Shown here piece after piece: positions 23,138 through 34,930 of a DNA stretch of 64,000 nt (position 1 is its first letter; the number at the start of each line of letters is the position of its first letter). This DNA comes from Thuidium tamariscinum (Eukaryota > Streptophyta > Bryopsida > Hypnales > Thuidiaceae): the NCBI GenBank assembly GCA_947034885.2, contig OX344751.2, positions 39,771,082 through 39,835,081 of the forward strand, given 5' to 3'. Made by a program: the position numbers and the translations under genes. The notes under the pieces were generated by a model, which made no database searches, was not told the DNA's origin, and worked only from the letters and a program-made list of their open reading frames with translations.

Positions 23138-24818
23138 TTCAATGGTAGTGACCCATACTTCGTTGCCTTTGTGACTTTGTAGTCATCACACGGCATCCTA
23201 GACGCCAGGTTGATCATGCATCGTCGAGCTTCCAGTTGTCATGCGCCACGAGGCAGCAGCAACAGTAGCAACTGCAATACTAGTCTCTACAAAAAGCCAA
23301 TTCTAATGAGAGCAACTGATGCAAGCACTGGATTACTTTATGCTGTGTGCATCCCAATCGCTGCAAATGCGGTCGGGCCATCGCAAATCTCCAGCGTGAC
23401 CAGCCAGTGAAGGTCCAGCATGATAGATTATCGGCACAAATGATTGAGACTGCCACAAACGACAGAACGAATGAGGTCGGAAGGAACTGAAACCAGAAGA
23501 AATGCCTGCATAATTTATAAGCTTAATAAAGAGGAGTTGGTCTTCCTGTAGCGACAGAAGGGTGAGTCATAATTGGGCAATGGTGGGACATGGCGGGCAC
23601 CTCGTTCTCACGAGAAGCCAGGTGGAAAGTATCACGAGGATCATCTCCGTCCGAACGGAACTGCTACTGTGGTGCACATGTGGCCTTGGAAGGAGTTGCA
23701 TGGAAGTGTTCGAAAGATTGGAAGATTGTAGTGCACGAAGAAAGAGAAGGAGAAGAAGTAATAAGAAGGAGTTGCCTATTTCTTCCGAGTAGGAGGAGAA
23801 GTTGGCGATGGCGGGCCGACCAATGTCTCAACGGCGACGTTGGAAAACGAGACCCTGACGAAGTTTGTGGAATCCGACACTCTCCGTTCCCCTGCGACGT
23901 ACACTTGGCGTCCACTTGGCGCCACACCCGCCTCCCACTCAAAACCCGAGGACTTCGTCCCGCCCGCCAAAAGCGCCTCTACCTTACTGTCATCCTCCCA
24001 AACAAGTATTCGTTCGACAATCGCTATTTATCATCGCGCCATAGTTGTGAGCTGGACAATCATCACCACTATGGCCATGCCCCCAAGTCCGTAATCATCA
24101 TTTCGCCATGCCCGTGCCGGACGAAGACGAAGGAGTCTGGGAGTTATGAGGGTGCGTAGCGCGTCCGTCACTGCTAGTTAGCGAAGCCGCTAAACTGCAC
24201 TGTGTGCTGCAAGCAGGGGTTTACTTAGTTGCTTTCTGTGAGCGAGAGTGGGCTAGGGGTGTGGAAGGAGTAAGAATTTGTTGACGGAATTTGTTGGGTT
24301 GCGGTGGTTGGGGGACGGGCATCATGCGTTTCGTCTTGGGCGGTGGCTTTAGCGTCGTTGCCGACGACCTGGCGTGCATAATTTCTGCTATTACTTGACG
24401 TTGATTGGAACAGTTTGGAGTTTTAGGGCTGCGGGGGTTGAGGGCCGTGGGAGGATTTGCATGAAGAGGGGGAGTGTCTGATGGAAGCCTCTTGATGAAT
24501 GGAGCATTTTGAGAACTTCTTGTTCGTCGGTCAGGTTCGATTTCGTCTTGTTGAATTTCAATGGCTTAGTGAAAACAGGGAAGCAGCCAGATTCTGATTG
24601 GGTTTTGGTTACATCTCTGTTCACGGACTCTAGGAATTGCATATCACGGACTGTCGGGGTGAGAATTCCCAGCGAGGGCTACTGAAGACAATTTGTGCAG
24701 GGCTGTTTGTATAGGTTGTGATCAACGTGAGCAAGCGAGGGCGATTGATTGATTCCATTCCCCTCATGTGAGTGTTTGCTTCGCTCAAATCCACACCACC
24801 TCTTTGTTTGTGGTCGGC
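23138..24818 (+). promoter_or_regulatory. G+C-richer 5' region of the membrane-protein gene
   Basis: About 1.7 kb with exon-like base composition. The frames at 23210-23410 and 23590-24159 (189 codons) lack recognisable motifs; the second is rich in R, S, C and H and looks like a chance frame, although a lineage-specific gene cannot be excluded. Toward the end lies probable leader. A minimal upstream frame, ATGTGA at 24766-24771, precedes the main ATG at 24819. The transcription start and any leader intron are not determinable. Confidence 0.4.
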
Positions 24819-25823
24819 ATGGATCCGCATGTGATTGGCTTGTTGAAAGCTGCGCCGATGCTGCTCGTGGGCGCGTTCACGTCGTACGTCCTCTTTGGCC
24901 GTGCTGGGGAGCCAGAAGAAGTTTTCTGGGATCATTGCAAGACGACAGGCCCTCTTTACAACTGGCGGTTCGGCATCCCTGCCGTGGACGATTTTGTTTG
25001 CTTGGTTGTGCAATCGTTTCGGCAAGGGTTTAGCACCTCCGAAGGAACGTGGATTACAGGCTATTTAATCAGCACCTTGATTTCGGTGTATGGATTTTTG
25101 GCCGTGGAAGGGTCAAGAGCCAAAGCGGGGTGGTTTCTGTCACTCACTCCGTTGCACGCGTTGCTCTTCAAGTTGATTGGGATCTCGGTGATCGTGCCAG
25201 CGATTTTTCTGCCGTCCTACATCCTCTACAATGCGGGTGATAGGACGCCGAGGGAAATGTGGCGCAAGAAGGTGTCCACGGTGCGAATTGGCGGCATTGC
25301 GCTCTCCCTGATTCTGCTGAAACTCAATGCCATTGCGATGTTCTTCCCGTTTTCTGACAAGGGAAAAGAGGTTTCCATTCTCCTCTTCCAAATCGCCCCG
25401 ATTGCGCTGGCCTGTCTGTGGCTGTGGCTGCCTCGCTTGTCTGCCGAAGGGGTCTCGCAAGTGCAAGGGCACCGGCGCGTCAAGGCGATGCACCTCATGC
25501 AAGCGGAAGCAGGGTTCATCTGGCATCTCATCGGCATCCTCTTCGTCATCCGTGACCCTGAAATTCCTTGGAAAGTCCTGAAGCTGCTCCACTCGTGGTC
25601 CAACACCGAGTTCCAGGCCTACTTCCTCCTGGTGGATGTGTCGGTGCTCTTTCTGGGATTCACGTATGTCATTGTGCTTGAAGATGGCACCGATGTTGCT
25701 GCCCTAGTGGCGCTGGGGAGCTTCCTTTTAGGCCCGGCCTCGGCCTTGTCCGCCTACTTTGCTTACCGGGAGCATAAAATCCTGCAGGCAGTCCTTGTGC
25801 AAGAGAACTCCAAAACCTCTTAG
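24819..25823 (+). CDS. Intronless polytopic membrane protein, 334 residues, fungal-like
   Basis: A single uninterrupted frame from the first in-frame ATG (24819) to TAG. The longer frame from 24768 begins at GTG, so it is not used. About eight hydrophobic segments are visible: residues ~8-27, 78-97, 111-135, 156-178, 185-204, 230-245, 266-288 and 292-316. Conserved-looking motifs are WRFGIPAVDD (49-58) just before a membrane segment and EGSR (97-100) at the end of segment 2. No signal peptide, lectin, kinase or known catalytic motif is seen. The layout (GIP..D, then EG.R, then membrane segments) resembles a family of fungal integral membrane proteins often found near terpenoid or other biosynthetic genes. 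That is from memory of family patterns, so it is an inference. The lack of introns beside multi-intron neighbours fits acquisition by transfer or retroposition. The reaction is unknown. I am confident it is a real gene, not of its function. Confidence 0.82.
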   Translation: MDPHVIGLLKAAPMLLVGAFTSYVLFGRAGEPEEVFWDHCKTTGPLYNWRFGIPAVDDFVCLVVQSFRQGFSTSEGTWITGYLISTLISVYGFLAVEGSRAKAGWFLSLTPLHALLFKLIGISVIVPAIFLPSYILYNAGDRTPREMWRKKVSTVRIGGIALSLILLKLNAIAMFFPFSDKGKEVSILLFQIAPIALACLWLWLPRLSAEGVSQVQGHRRVKAMHLMQAEAGFIWHLIGILFVIRDPEIPWKVLKLLHSWSNTEFQAYFLLVDVSVLFLGFTYVIVLEDGTDVAALVALGSFLLGPASALSAYFAYREHKILQAVLVQENSKTS

Positions 25824-26833
25824 CCGTGGCCGTAACCATCCTCCCCACGTCTTCAATCAAGCTGTTTTTTTGCATGCCTGGTTTTTACCACCAGTGCGGG
25901 AACTGCAACCACCAACCTTGCCCGTTGCTACTTCGTTCCTCCTGGTGTTGTTTATACCTTGCTCTTCGTCCCTCGGGCAAGGTTACCTTTGCACAGTAGC
26001 TTGCATCTGCAAGCATCAGATAGACAAATTCTTTGAGAAGTGAATAGTAGTGTTTTTTCCACCTTGGGGAAGACGATCGTTTGTCTTTCTGGGTGATGTA
26101 GAATGAGGCTCTATACTCTTGTACAGTCTCAGTTGTTCATATTTTGTCATTGTGTATACTCCATTAACCTGCAAGTGAAGCTGTTGAAAGTTGTAATGGG
26201 AGTGCACAGTTGAGGACGATCAGTTTCTTCATGTAAATGAAAAGTTGACCAACTTTCTTGTTGGGTTCATTTCGATGACCATTTTCTTTGGAATGATGGT
26301 TCATTTTTTGTTCAGTTGTCGTACAACACCACCTAATATTCAAATGTGAAGTGCGCTTCCAGCGAGTTTGATTCTATTAATCGTCGATGCTTACCAAGCA
26401 TTCAATGGATTTTTTTGGTCAGTTTCTTTTTCCTGCACGATTTATGTTTTTAACTTTAAAAGAAAAGAATTCAAGCCACTTTTTGTAGAGCTTGATTGCT
26501 CTTGAAGTATCGCCGGATGGCATTTTTTGAAAGATATTTTGGAAGCCGGCATACTGTACCTCCCATCACCAGTGTGGCGTTTTCTTGAGAGGCACCTTTG
26601 TTTTGTTTTGAATTGAAACCCAGGGTTTCCTCCAGGAATGACAAGAACAAATGGCGGACAGCCAAGGGCAATTCCTTGGAGACACAAACCACAACCTTAA
26701 AACAAACTATAAAAACAGAAACAAATACTTCAGCTGCCACGTGATGATCCTTCCATTACGCAAACCAAAGAATGGCGTGTGGAGCCATGTATTATCAAAT
26801 TTTTGTAAGAATTTGGGTGCCTTAGCCAACAAG
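25824..26833. other. 3' flank of the membrane-protein gene
   Basis: Probable 3' UTR, then intergenic DNA. Frames at 26442-26740 (minus) and 26651-26950 (plus) overlap each other and lack motifs; the latter runs into the TIR element beginning at 26834. Confidence 0.45.
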
Positions 26834-27265
26834 GTAGACCAACTTAAATCCGTCTGCAACCCATTTCTATCATCATGTATTTGGCCCCATTTCCATGCAT
26901 CCGACCATCCAAATCTATCCAAAAATGAACCAATTTGTCTAGAAATTTGACAAAACTAATGCATTTATGTCATTTAGGGTAACATGGCAATAGCGGATTC
27001 GTCAATATCTAGATGCTTATAGGGACATAAGAAGGTGGTTATGGGTTGTTATCAGGGTATTAATGACCCTAGTCATGGGTGCTTCTGTAATTTAGGGTTG
27101 AACACTTCAAAAATTCATAGAAATTATAATTTTGATTAGACAATTATAATTCCACTTGGATTTGATTTGTGAAACATGCACATACCTCTGAAAAATATGT
27201 ATCCCTCTTAGAATTGGCCCCAAGATAGTCAGATTGAAAATTAGGGTGGTAATAGGTTGGTCTAC
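26834..27265 (+). mobile_element. 432-bp TIR element (GTAGACCAAC), uninterrupted copy
   Basis: GTAGACCAAC at 26834-26843 is matched by GTTGGTCTAC at 27256-27265. The interior is closely similar to ~57990-58257 plus ~59180-59390, where the same element is split by a 922-bp insertion. The shared TGGTTATGGGTTGTTAT segment and a single TTAA (27060-27063) mark the empty site here. Confidence 0.75.
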
Positions 27266-28770
27266 TTTTGTTTGTTGCAAAGTTGGGTGGTTTACAACCA
27301 TACTATCTCACCACAATCAATTGCAACTTCCTAGATTAACTGCTCCACCTTTTCCTGTGGCCATGATTCTTGATTGAACACGCATGCATTCGTGCCCAAC
27401 TAACAAATCCAAACCACCAAACCTTTGAACATCAACTACATCATTGTTCTAGGTTTAAGCTTCTTGGATAGGTAAAAGCCCAGTGGACACTATTGCCATG
27501 TACATTTTGTCCAACTTCTATTCACCATTAGAATGGCAAGTGAGAGATAGGGGATGGTTTGGACAAACTACTATGCCAATTGATTGGGGGTGCATTTGAT
27601 GAACCAATGCAGAATCATTTCATCTAGCTCTCTATTAAAATAAGTACATGAAATGTCAATGCTTAGAGAAATCTGACTATGCCAACAATTTACAACCACA
27701 ACTTTGTAAAGTACTAATTAGAGGTATGTAATTTCCTTCTATGGGCATCCGTTGTGCCAAATCTCTCTACATTTGGGCTATTAACTAACCAGAAAGATCT
27801 CCCTCTATTTTTGAGGGATTGATTGGAGGACCTAGGGTCTAGATTTGATCATTAGCTACCCCTTCTTTGAATTGTAGATATAGAGTAGGTCCCTATTCTC
27901 CTACTGCCACCTTCCTAAATCAAATTGAAGTTTCTTAATAGTCCTTAATTACAAATAGGTGGAAGGCCTTTACCTAAAGGTTTGGGCTTCTTGCCACTAC
28001 TACAATTTTCACTCATTACAAGATGCTTCTATGCATTTCTTCTAATTGAAACTTCCTTCTTCATCTTAACCCAAGAATCATGGATGGTTGACCAATTTCA
28101 TAGCTAGATTGATTGGTTAGTAAGGATAGGTTTTCTATAATGCTAGAGAGCTATAGGGTGGATTGCTTGGTCTTTTGGATGATCATCATGGACATTTGAT
28201 CATTTGTCTCTTTGAACAATGCTAAGAACTCGTGGATTTTGGTATCATATTTGACAATGGTTAGTATGTGTCACCAATCTAAGGGCATTGTATCAATAAC
28301 GCATTGGTATGGGAGTCTTTCATTTGGCTTGAGGTTGAATCTACTTTGGATTTATTCCCAATTTTGAAATGCTTGCATTATAGGGTCCTACATGTCATTG
28401 ATTTGGTTCATACCTTTGATCATCAAGGCGGTTGCATGATCCTTAAAAAAAGAAATGTTTGTCCAATATACATTGAATGAGAGGTACCTTTGTATTGCAT
28501 AGCTTATTTATTGAAGGATTGCTGTATTTTCTTGCATGATCTAAATACAAAAATTATAGCTAAATTATTTTATAGGGCAATCAATGAGGTGGAGGGAATT
28601 TTGAAAATAAATAGGCTAATAAGCAGGGTGAAGCCTAATGAAAATTGCTTGTTTATTTCTAGAATTCGTAGCAACAAGGTGATTGCTTTATATAATCACT
28701 CGTCTAGAAATGGATGAAATATATGATCAATTGAATGAACAATAATCATTGATTATGTGGATTTCATGTA
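27266..28770. other. AT-rich intergenic DNA
   Basis: 1.5 kb with no coding signal and no recognised element ends. The short frame at 28490-28717 has no motif. Confidence 0.5.
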
Positions 28771-29430
28771 CTAGGGGGTGATTTCAAGAAACACTTGTCT
28801 TATTTTTTATCCCCTTGCCTTTGGACAAGTGGTTTTTTCCTCATAACTTTTTCATATTTTGTTTGTTTTCTATCAAATTTGAAGAGAAGGTATATGTGAT
28901 TGTCTCAAATGTTGTGTATATTTTTTCTAAAAACTATTTTATTATTTTTAAATAGCCCTTAATTGGATGTCTACCTAGGCCATTTTAGGAGATTGTTATA
29001 TTAGCTTACAATTATTTTTATTAAAATAATAAATTTTCCACCTTTTGTATCTACTCAAAGTGCACTACCTTTGGTTCAAGTGTAGAGAATACAAATTTTT
29101 TAGAGATGAAATTGGTTGAAAAGAAGTACCTTCAAGTTAAAGAAATGTCTTTTATTTTTTGAATTTTTTGAATTTTTTGACTATTTTTAAGAAATCAAAC
29201 ATCAAAGTGTCTATTTTTATGGTATTTTCCATCACTCTTTGAGTGTGCATAACTTATAAAGGTAAATTTTATTAGGCTTGAATTTTCACACATGTTAGTT
29301 TTTAATGCTATAATAAAAATTATCCATATTTTATTTTACTTTCAAAAAATTTATTCCAAAAGTCATAGTACCCTAGTACTAAAGCCATTTTGAGCTAAAA
29401 TCATTAAGTGTTTCTTGCAACAACCCTAGG
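28771..29430 (+). mobile_element. TIR element of the GCAAGAAACACTT family, copy 2
   Basis: Left end CTAGGGGGTGATTTCAAGAA followed by ACACTTGTC. Right end, on the complement, CTAGGGTTGTTGCAAGAAAC followed by ACTTA. The interior is collinear with the 35.7 kb copy (a CCCCTTG-C-TTT stretch, CTCATAACTTTT, and a closing CCATTTTGAG). Non-coding. Confidence 0.75.
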
Positions 29431-30109
29431 AGGGTATTATGAAAAATAATCCTCCTACAAAATGAATAAGTTATTTTTTGGTGGGGGTTTATATATAAGT
29501 TACAACCATGACACTCTTTCTATTGCCTCGATGCTTTTTGCTTTATTGTTTACTATAATACAAATATTTGGGCTGAAAATTACCACTTCAAAATCAAAAC
29601 TTGAATCCATTTTTTGAAAAATTTATACACCTTGCATTGCCATTTGTGAAGGAAAAACATTGAGAAATATTCATAGATTCAATAAAATTTCAAAAAAGAG
29701 TGGTTCTAAAATCAAACAAAAGAATGATGCATTTAATTTTTTTTAAATAGGTGGTGAAAAAATTTATCACTTAAATTTGAATTTTTTGGCCATTCTTCAC
29801 AAGAAAATATTGAAGTGTTATAGTCTCAAATACCAAAAAAACCTATTGAGCTACAAGTTGACTTCTTCTTCAATCCTTGAAAAACTTCATGAATTAAATT
29901 TTGAGTCAAGAACATTCAATGAGTCATATAAAATGCATCTAAAGTTGAATGTAGTTCAAATTATATTTTAAATTTTTTTTAAAATTACATTAAAAAAAAT
30001 TTAATTGTATATAGACAAGCCAATAATCAAATTGCAAGAAGTTTACCAAAATTTTAAGAAGTACAGATTCATTGTAAAAACTTTTAAGGGTCATTTCACA
30101 CTTGTTTAA
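29431..30109. other. AT-rich intergenic DNA
   Basis: No gene or element ends recognised. The frame at 29777-29971 is A/T-driven. Confidence 0.5.
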
Positions 30110-31028
30110 CCCCTAAAGGACCATTGTCCCCTCGGGGGACAATTTGGAGTTCGGGCAAGTTCCGTAGACCTCAATTTTTAATGAATCTTTTTGAAACTTT
30201 TTCATAAGATAGGAAAACTGATTAGCTTCATGGGAATGTAATTTTTATTTCAATTGGTGATTGGGAGCAAAATTTATACCACAAAAAGGCCAAATTTTCA
30301 TTCGGCGGGTAGAATTTTTTTTTTGCAAAAAGTCAAAATTTAATTTCTTAATTTTTTTCTTCTAAAATAATATATTTTTACCTACATGTGAAGCTTTGAT
30401 TCACTCTATTTGGACTTATAATGAGAAAGTTATGGACAATCTTGTTTTTCAGGCAATCTAAACAATTTCTTGAAAAAATAACTTATAGGATTCATTTTTG
30501 AATGCAGTTTTCTCAATTTTTCAAAACAAATTGTTGAACAAGGTTAGGTTTACTTTCTAAAACAATCTCACCATTGGTATTATTGTATTTCGATCCCATC
30601 TTAGAGTTATTAACCATTTAGTTTTTCTTTCAATCTTGGACCTACATCTACTTAACAATTTTTTAAAGAATGAAAATCAAGTGTTTTTTGTGTGAAATTT
30701 TTTTCCTAGACTCTCAACTCAATTTCTTAACACAAAAAATTATAAATTCAAAGTCTATAGTGCAATTTCTTAATACAAATTCCAGTCAAAGTCATCTGAA
30801 ATTGCAAACCACAGTTCAAAAAAACTTGTATTTCCAACTTTGAATGCTCATATCTTCCAATCTGTACGGTCAAACTTCATGAAATTTTTACCACTTGATC
30901 TCAATCAAGTCAAGTACAAGATCCTACGGTTAGATTCTTAAAAAAAAATTTGTTTTCTTGGATGAATGCAACAGAAATGGCAGTTTTGAGAGGTTTTTGA
31001 CAGAAAATAGGCCTTGGTCCTTTAGGGG
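30110..31028 (+). mobile_element. TTAA-flanked ~0.9 kb element, copy A (best preserved)
   Basis: Flanked by TTAA at 30106-30109 and 31029-31032. Both ends read CCCCTAAAGGACCA inward, a perfect 14-bp inverted repeat that extends to 18 bp with the TTAA. Just inside the left end is a near-perfect hairpin, ATTGTCCCC-TCG-GGGGACAAT (~30121-30141). Family blocks include CTTCCAATCTGTACGGTCAA and ACAAGATCCTACGGTT near the right end. No open frame of transposase size. The TTAA target and C-rich ends are the pattern of the piggyBac superfamily. Confidence 0.85.
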
Positions 31029-31084
31029 TTAAATGTTACACATTTTTATTTGAAATATTTAATATTTTACTTGGTGTACTTTCA

Positions 31085-33370
31085 TACTTCCATCATTTAA
31101 ATCACCGGTTTGTTTAGATGTTATACCACATTCTTTGAATGGTTGTACTTAGTGCAATCTCATAACTCCATCACTTACATCACCCTTGCTTGAATGTTAC
31201 ACTACATTATACGAACTAATGTACTTAAATGTGGACTATTGTATTTGAATCATATGCTATAATCTTTGAACAATTGTACATAGGTAGTTTCATGACTCTA
31301 TCATGTAAATCATGCTTGTTTGAAAGGTATGTGACATCATATGAAGTGTTGTACTTGATTTGTAGACCACATTATGTGAATTATTGTACTTGGTGCAGTT
31401 TCATGTCTCCTCACTTAAATTGCCCTCACTTGGATGTTATGCCACATTCTTTGAACAATTGTACCTTTCATGTCTCCATCACTTACATCATTGTTGCTTG
31501 GATGTTATGCCACATTATTTGAACAGTTGTACTATAGGTAGCTTCATCCCTCCATCATGTAAATCACGCTTGTTTGAAAGGTATGTGACATCATGTGAAC
31601 TATTGTACTTGATTTGTACACCACATTATGTGAATTATTATACTTGGTGCAGTTTTATGTCTTGATCACTTAAATTACCTTTGCTTGGATGTTATGCCAC
31701 ATTTTTTGAACAATTGTACTTGGTGCAGTTTCATACCTACATCACTTACATCACCCTTGTTTGGATGTTATGCCACATTCTTTGAATAGTTGTAATGTGG
31801 GCAATTTCATCCCTCCATCATGTAAATCACGCTTGTTTGAAAGGCATGTGATATCATATGAATTATTGTACTTGATTTGTACACTACATTATGTGAATTA
31901 TTGTACTTGGTGCAATTTCATGTCTCCATCACTTAAATTACCCTAGCTTGAATGTTATACCACATTCTTTGAACAGTTGTACCGTGGGTAGTTTCATCCC
32001 TCCATCATGTAAATCACACATATTTGAAAGGTATGTGGCAATATGTGAATTGTTGTACTTGATTTATGCACATTAGATTTTTTTGAGGGATTAGAAGACT
32101 ATTTCAAGCCCATTCCCAATGTTTTGAACAGTTAGAATAAATAATAATAATATTATTATTATAAAAATAATAATTATTTAAAAAATTAATTTTAAATTAA
32201 TTTTAAATATTATTATTTGACATGGTAGTCTCTCGGCCACATCAAATCACATATGTAGCAAAGTTCCCTAGCATTCCCATAGTCGGGAACTTGCAATCTT
32301 CTAATTGGTAGAAAAAACATCTAATACATTATTATGTGGATTATTGTATTTGGTGTAGTTTTATCCCTCCTCATTTAAATTACCCTCACTTAGATGTTAT
32401 GCCACATTCTTTGAACAATTGTACTTGGTGCACTTTTATACCTACATAACTTACATCACCATTGCTTGGATGTTATACCACATTCTTTGAATAGAGGTAG
32501 GCAATTTCATCCCTCCATCATGTAAATCACACTTGTCTGAAAGGTATGTGACATTATGTGAATTGTTGTACTTGATTTGTACACTACATTATGTAAAATA
32601 TTGTACTTAATACGGTTTCATGCCTCCATCACTAACATCACCCTTGCTTGGATGTTCTGCCACATCCTTTGAACAATTGTACTTGGTGCAATTTCATGTC
32701 GCCATCACTTAAAATTACCCTTGCGTGGATGAAATGCCATAATTATTCTTTGAACAATTGTACTTAGTGCAGTTTCATACCTACATCATTTACATCACCT
32801 TGGCTTGAACGGTACGCTACATCATGTTCATCATTGTACTAATGTACTTGTGCTATTTCATACCTCAATCTTTTAAATTACTTTACTTGAAAGGTATACC
32901 ACATCATATGAACTATTATATATGAATGAGAGTTATTGTCCCTATATAGTAAGGTACATTGTGTGAATTGTTGTACTTGGTGCAGTTTTATACCTCTACC
33001 ATTTAAATCACCTTTGCTTGAACAATGTACCACATTATGTAAATTGTTGTAATTGATGTAGTTTCATACCTCCATCACTTAAATCACCCTTACTTGGATG
33101 TTATGCCACATTTTTTGAACAATTGTCCTTGGTGCAATTTCATATCTACATCATCTACATCACCTTGGCTTGCATGGTATGCCATATCATGTTCATCATT
33201 ATACTAGTGTAATTTTGTACCTCCATCACTTGAATCACCATACTTGAATGGTACATTACATTATGTGAACTGTTGTATTTGGTGCAATTTCATATCCCCA
33301 TCGGGTAAATTCCTTTGCTTAGTTGAAAGGTATGTAACATTATGTGAAAATTGTACTTGAATTGCAAGGT
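31085..33370 (+). repeat. Degenerate satellite array, part 1
   Basis: Built from ~80-85 bp units of the form TTGTACTTGGTGCAGTTTCA, ...CTCCATCACTTACATCACC, ...CTTGGATGTTATGCCACATT. A higher-order unit is visible: TCATGTAAATCAYRCTTGT recurs at 31301, 31555, 31818, 32005 and 32518, with spacings of 254, 263, 187 and 513 bp. At ~32080-32330 the array is broken by unrelated AT-rich sequence. Frames here are repeat artefacts. Confidence 0.85.
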
Positions 33371-34396
33371 TGCTAAAGTATGAGCAATGAGCGTTGAGCA
33401 TTGAGCATTGAGCAGGAAGATTTGAGTGTTAAGAATTTTTCTTTTAAATTTAAGGATTGAACATTTAAAAATTAATTTTATAAAAAATAAATATTTAGAT
33501 GTAAATGCCTTATTTCATTCATTACTTTAGATGGATGAAAATGATACCAAATGAATGTAGATGAAAAAATTAAAAACTATGGATGTAGATTATTCTTTGG
33601 GTTGTAAAGAGCCTTCATTGAAAGAACTTTTTGGCATCAACAAAAGGCTCTTTGGATCCGAAGACTCTTCCTTGGGTTTAAAAGAGCCTTCGTTGCAAGA
33701 AGTTTTGGACACCAAAAAAGGCTCCTCGGATCCGAGGAGCCTTCCTTGAATTCCGAGGAGGCTCTTAGGAATTCCGAGGAGGCTTGTAGGGAGACAATAT
33801 TAAAAAGCAATGATGGTTTTAAGGCCTCTTTGATTCAAGGATGCTCTTAATGAGCTTTTTGGCACAAATGAAGGGCTCATTGATTTGAAGTACCCTTCCT
33901 TTAGTTCCAAAGCGATTTCAATGAAAGACCTTTTTGCCACCAAAAAATGCTCCTTGGACTCAAGGAGCCTTTTATGAATTCAAAAAGCCTTATTAAAAAA
34001 AGTCTTTTGGTACTAAGGAAAAGCTCCTTTGGTTCAAAGCCTCTTTGGTTTCAAAAAGCTTATAATGAGTTGCAAGATTTTTAACAATTTGGAAATTGAA
34101 TGATGAATGATGGATGATGGATGGATGACATGGATGAAGTCATTCACACATGAATGAATGGGTGTTCATTCATGCAACCTTTCATTATAATATCAACTAT
34201 TTTATATAATTTTTTTGTAGATTTTCTTTAAAATTTAAAATTTAAAATTTTTTGACATTATTATTTTTGGATTTGATAATACTATTTATTGCTCTAACAT
34301 GTCTATTTTTAGAAAACATTCTTACAATGAACATTCAAGTTTCACTGCTCATTGCTCGTTGCTCAACGCTCATTGCTCCCCGCTCATACTCTAGCA
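33371..34396. mobile_element. 1.03 kb TIR element inserted in the satellite
   Basis: Ends TGCTAAAGTATGAGC (33371-33385) and, on the complement, TGCTAGAGTATGAGC (34382-34396) match at 14 of 15 bases. Both ends continue into tandem GAGCATT/GAGCGTT subterminal repeats, a layout seen in some hAT-like elements. The interior at ~33590-34060 is a tandem array of GAGCCTTC/AAGGCTC units of roughly 65-75 bp, followed by a TGGATGATGGATG-type stretch and an ATTCATTCATG palindrome. No transposase and no clear target duplication. Satellite units resume on the far side. Confidence 0.75.
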
Positions 34397-34930
34397 TCGT
34401 TGACTTGAATTGTATGCCACATTTTGTAAATTATTGTACTTGGTGCAATTTCATGCTTCCACTATTTAAATCACCCTTACTTAAAAGTGTTCACCACATC
34501 CTTGAATGGTTGTACTTGGTGTAGTTTCATAATTTTATCACTTACATCCCCCTTGCTTGAATGTTACACATCTTTTGAATGGTTGTACTTAGTGAAGTTT
34601 CATATTTCCATTACTTTAATCATTCATGCTTGAATATTATTGTACATAATGTAAATTGTTCTACTTGTTGTAATTTCATGCCTCCATCACTTAAATCACC
34701 CTTGCTTAAATGATATGCCACATTATGATGTGCATTTTTGTACTCAATGCAATTTCATACCTCCATCACTTAAATCACCTTTCTTTGAATGGTGCACAAC
34801 TTTTCTTGAATTATTATATTCTATACATGATTATATCTTCTTCACCACATGAAGGCCTTCTACCTTAAATATTACATTACATCACTTGTATAGTTGCACT
34901 CTATAGAATTTCATATCTTTTTTTGATAAT
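34397..34930 (+). repeat. Degenerate satellite array, part 2
   Basis: Continues the same units after the inserted element (TTATTGTACTTGGTGCAATT, CTCCATCACTTAAATCACC) and fades out near 34930. Copies here are more diverged than in part 1. Confidence 0.8.

Noticed and set aside
23590..24159. 189-codon frame as a gene
   Set aside because: Its composition (R, S, C, H rich) and lack of motifs look like a chance frame; overlapping open frames exist on both strands. Not fully excluded.
25140..25592. 150-codon minus-strand frame
   Set aside because: Antisense shadow of the polytopic membrane-protein gene.
31229..31946. Three similar cysteine-rich frames in the satellite as a gene family
   Set aside because: The similarity is that of the satellite DNA units; frames break at unit boundaries.
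33561..33749. 62-codon repetitive frame as a peptide gene
   Set aside because: It follows the DNA repeat unit inside a TIR element; no start context or conservation can be shown.
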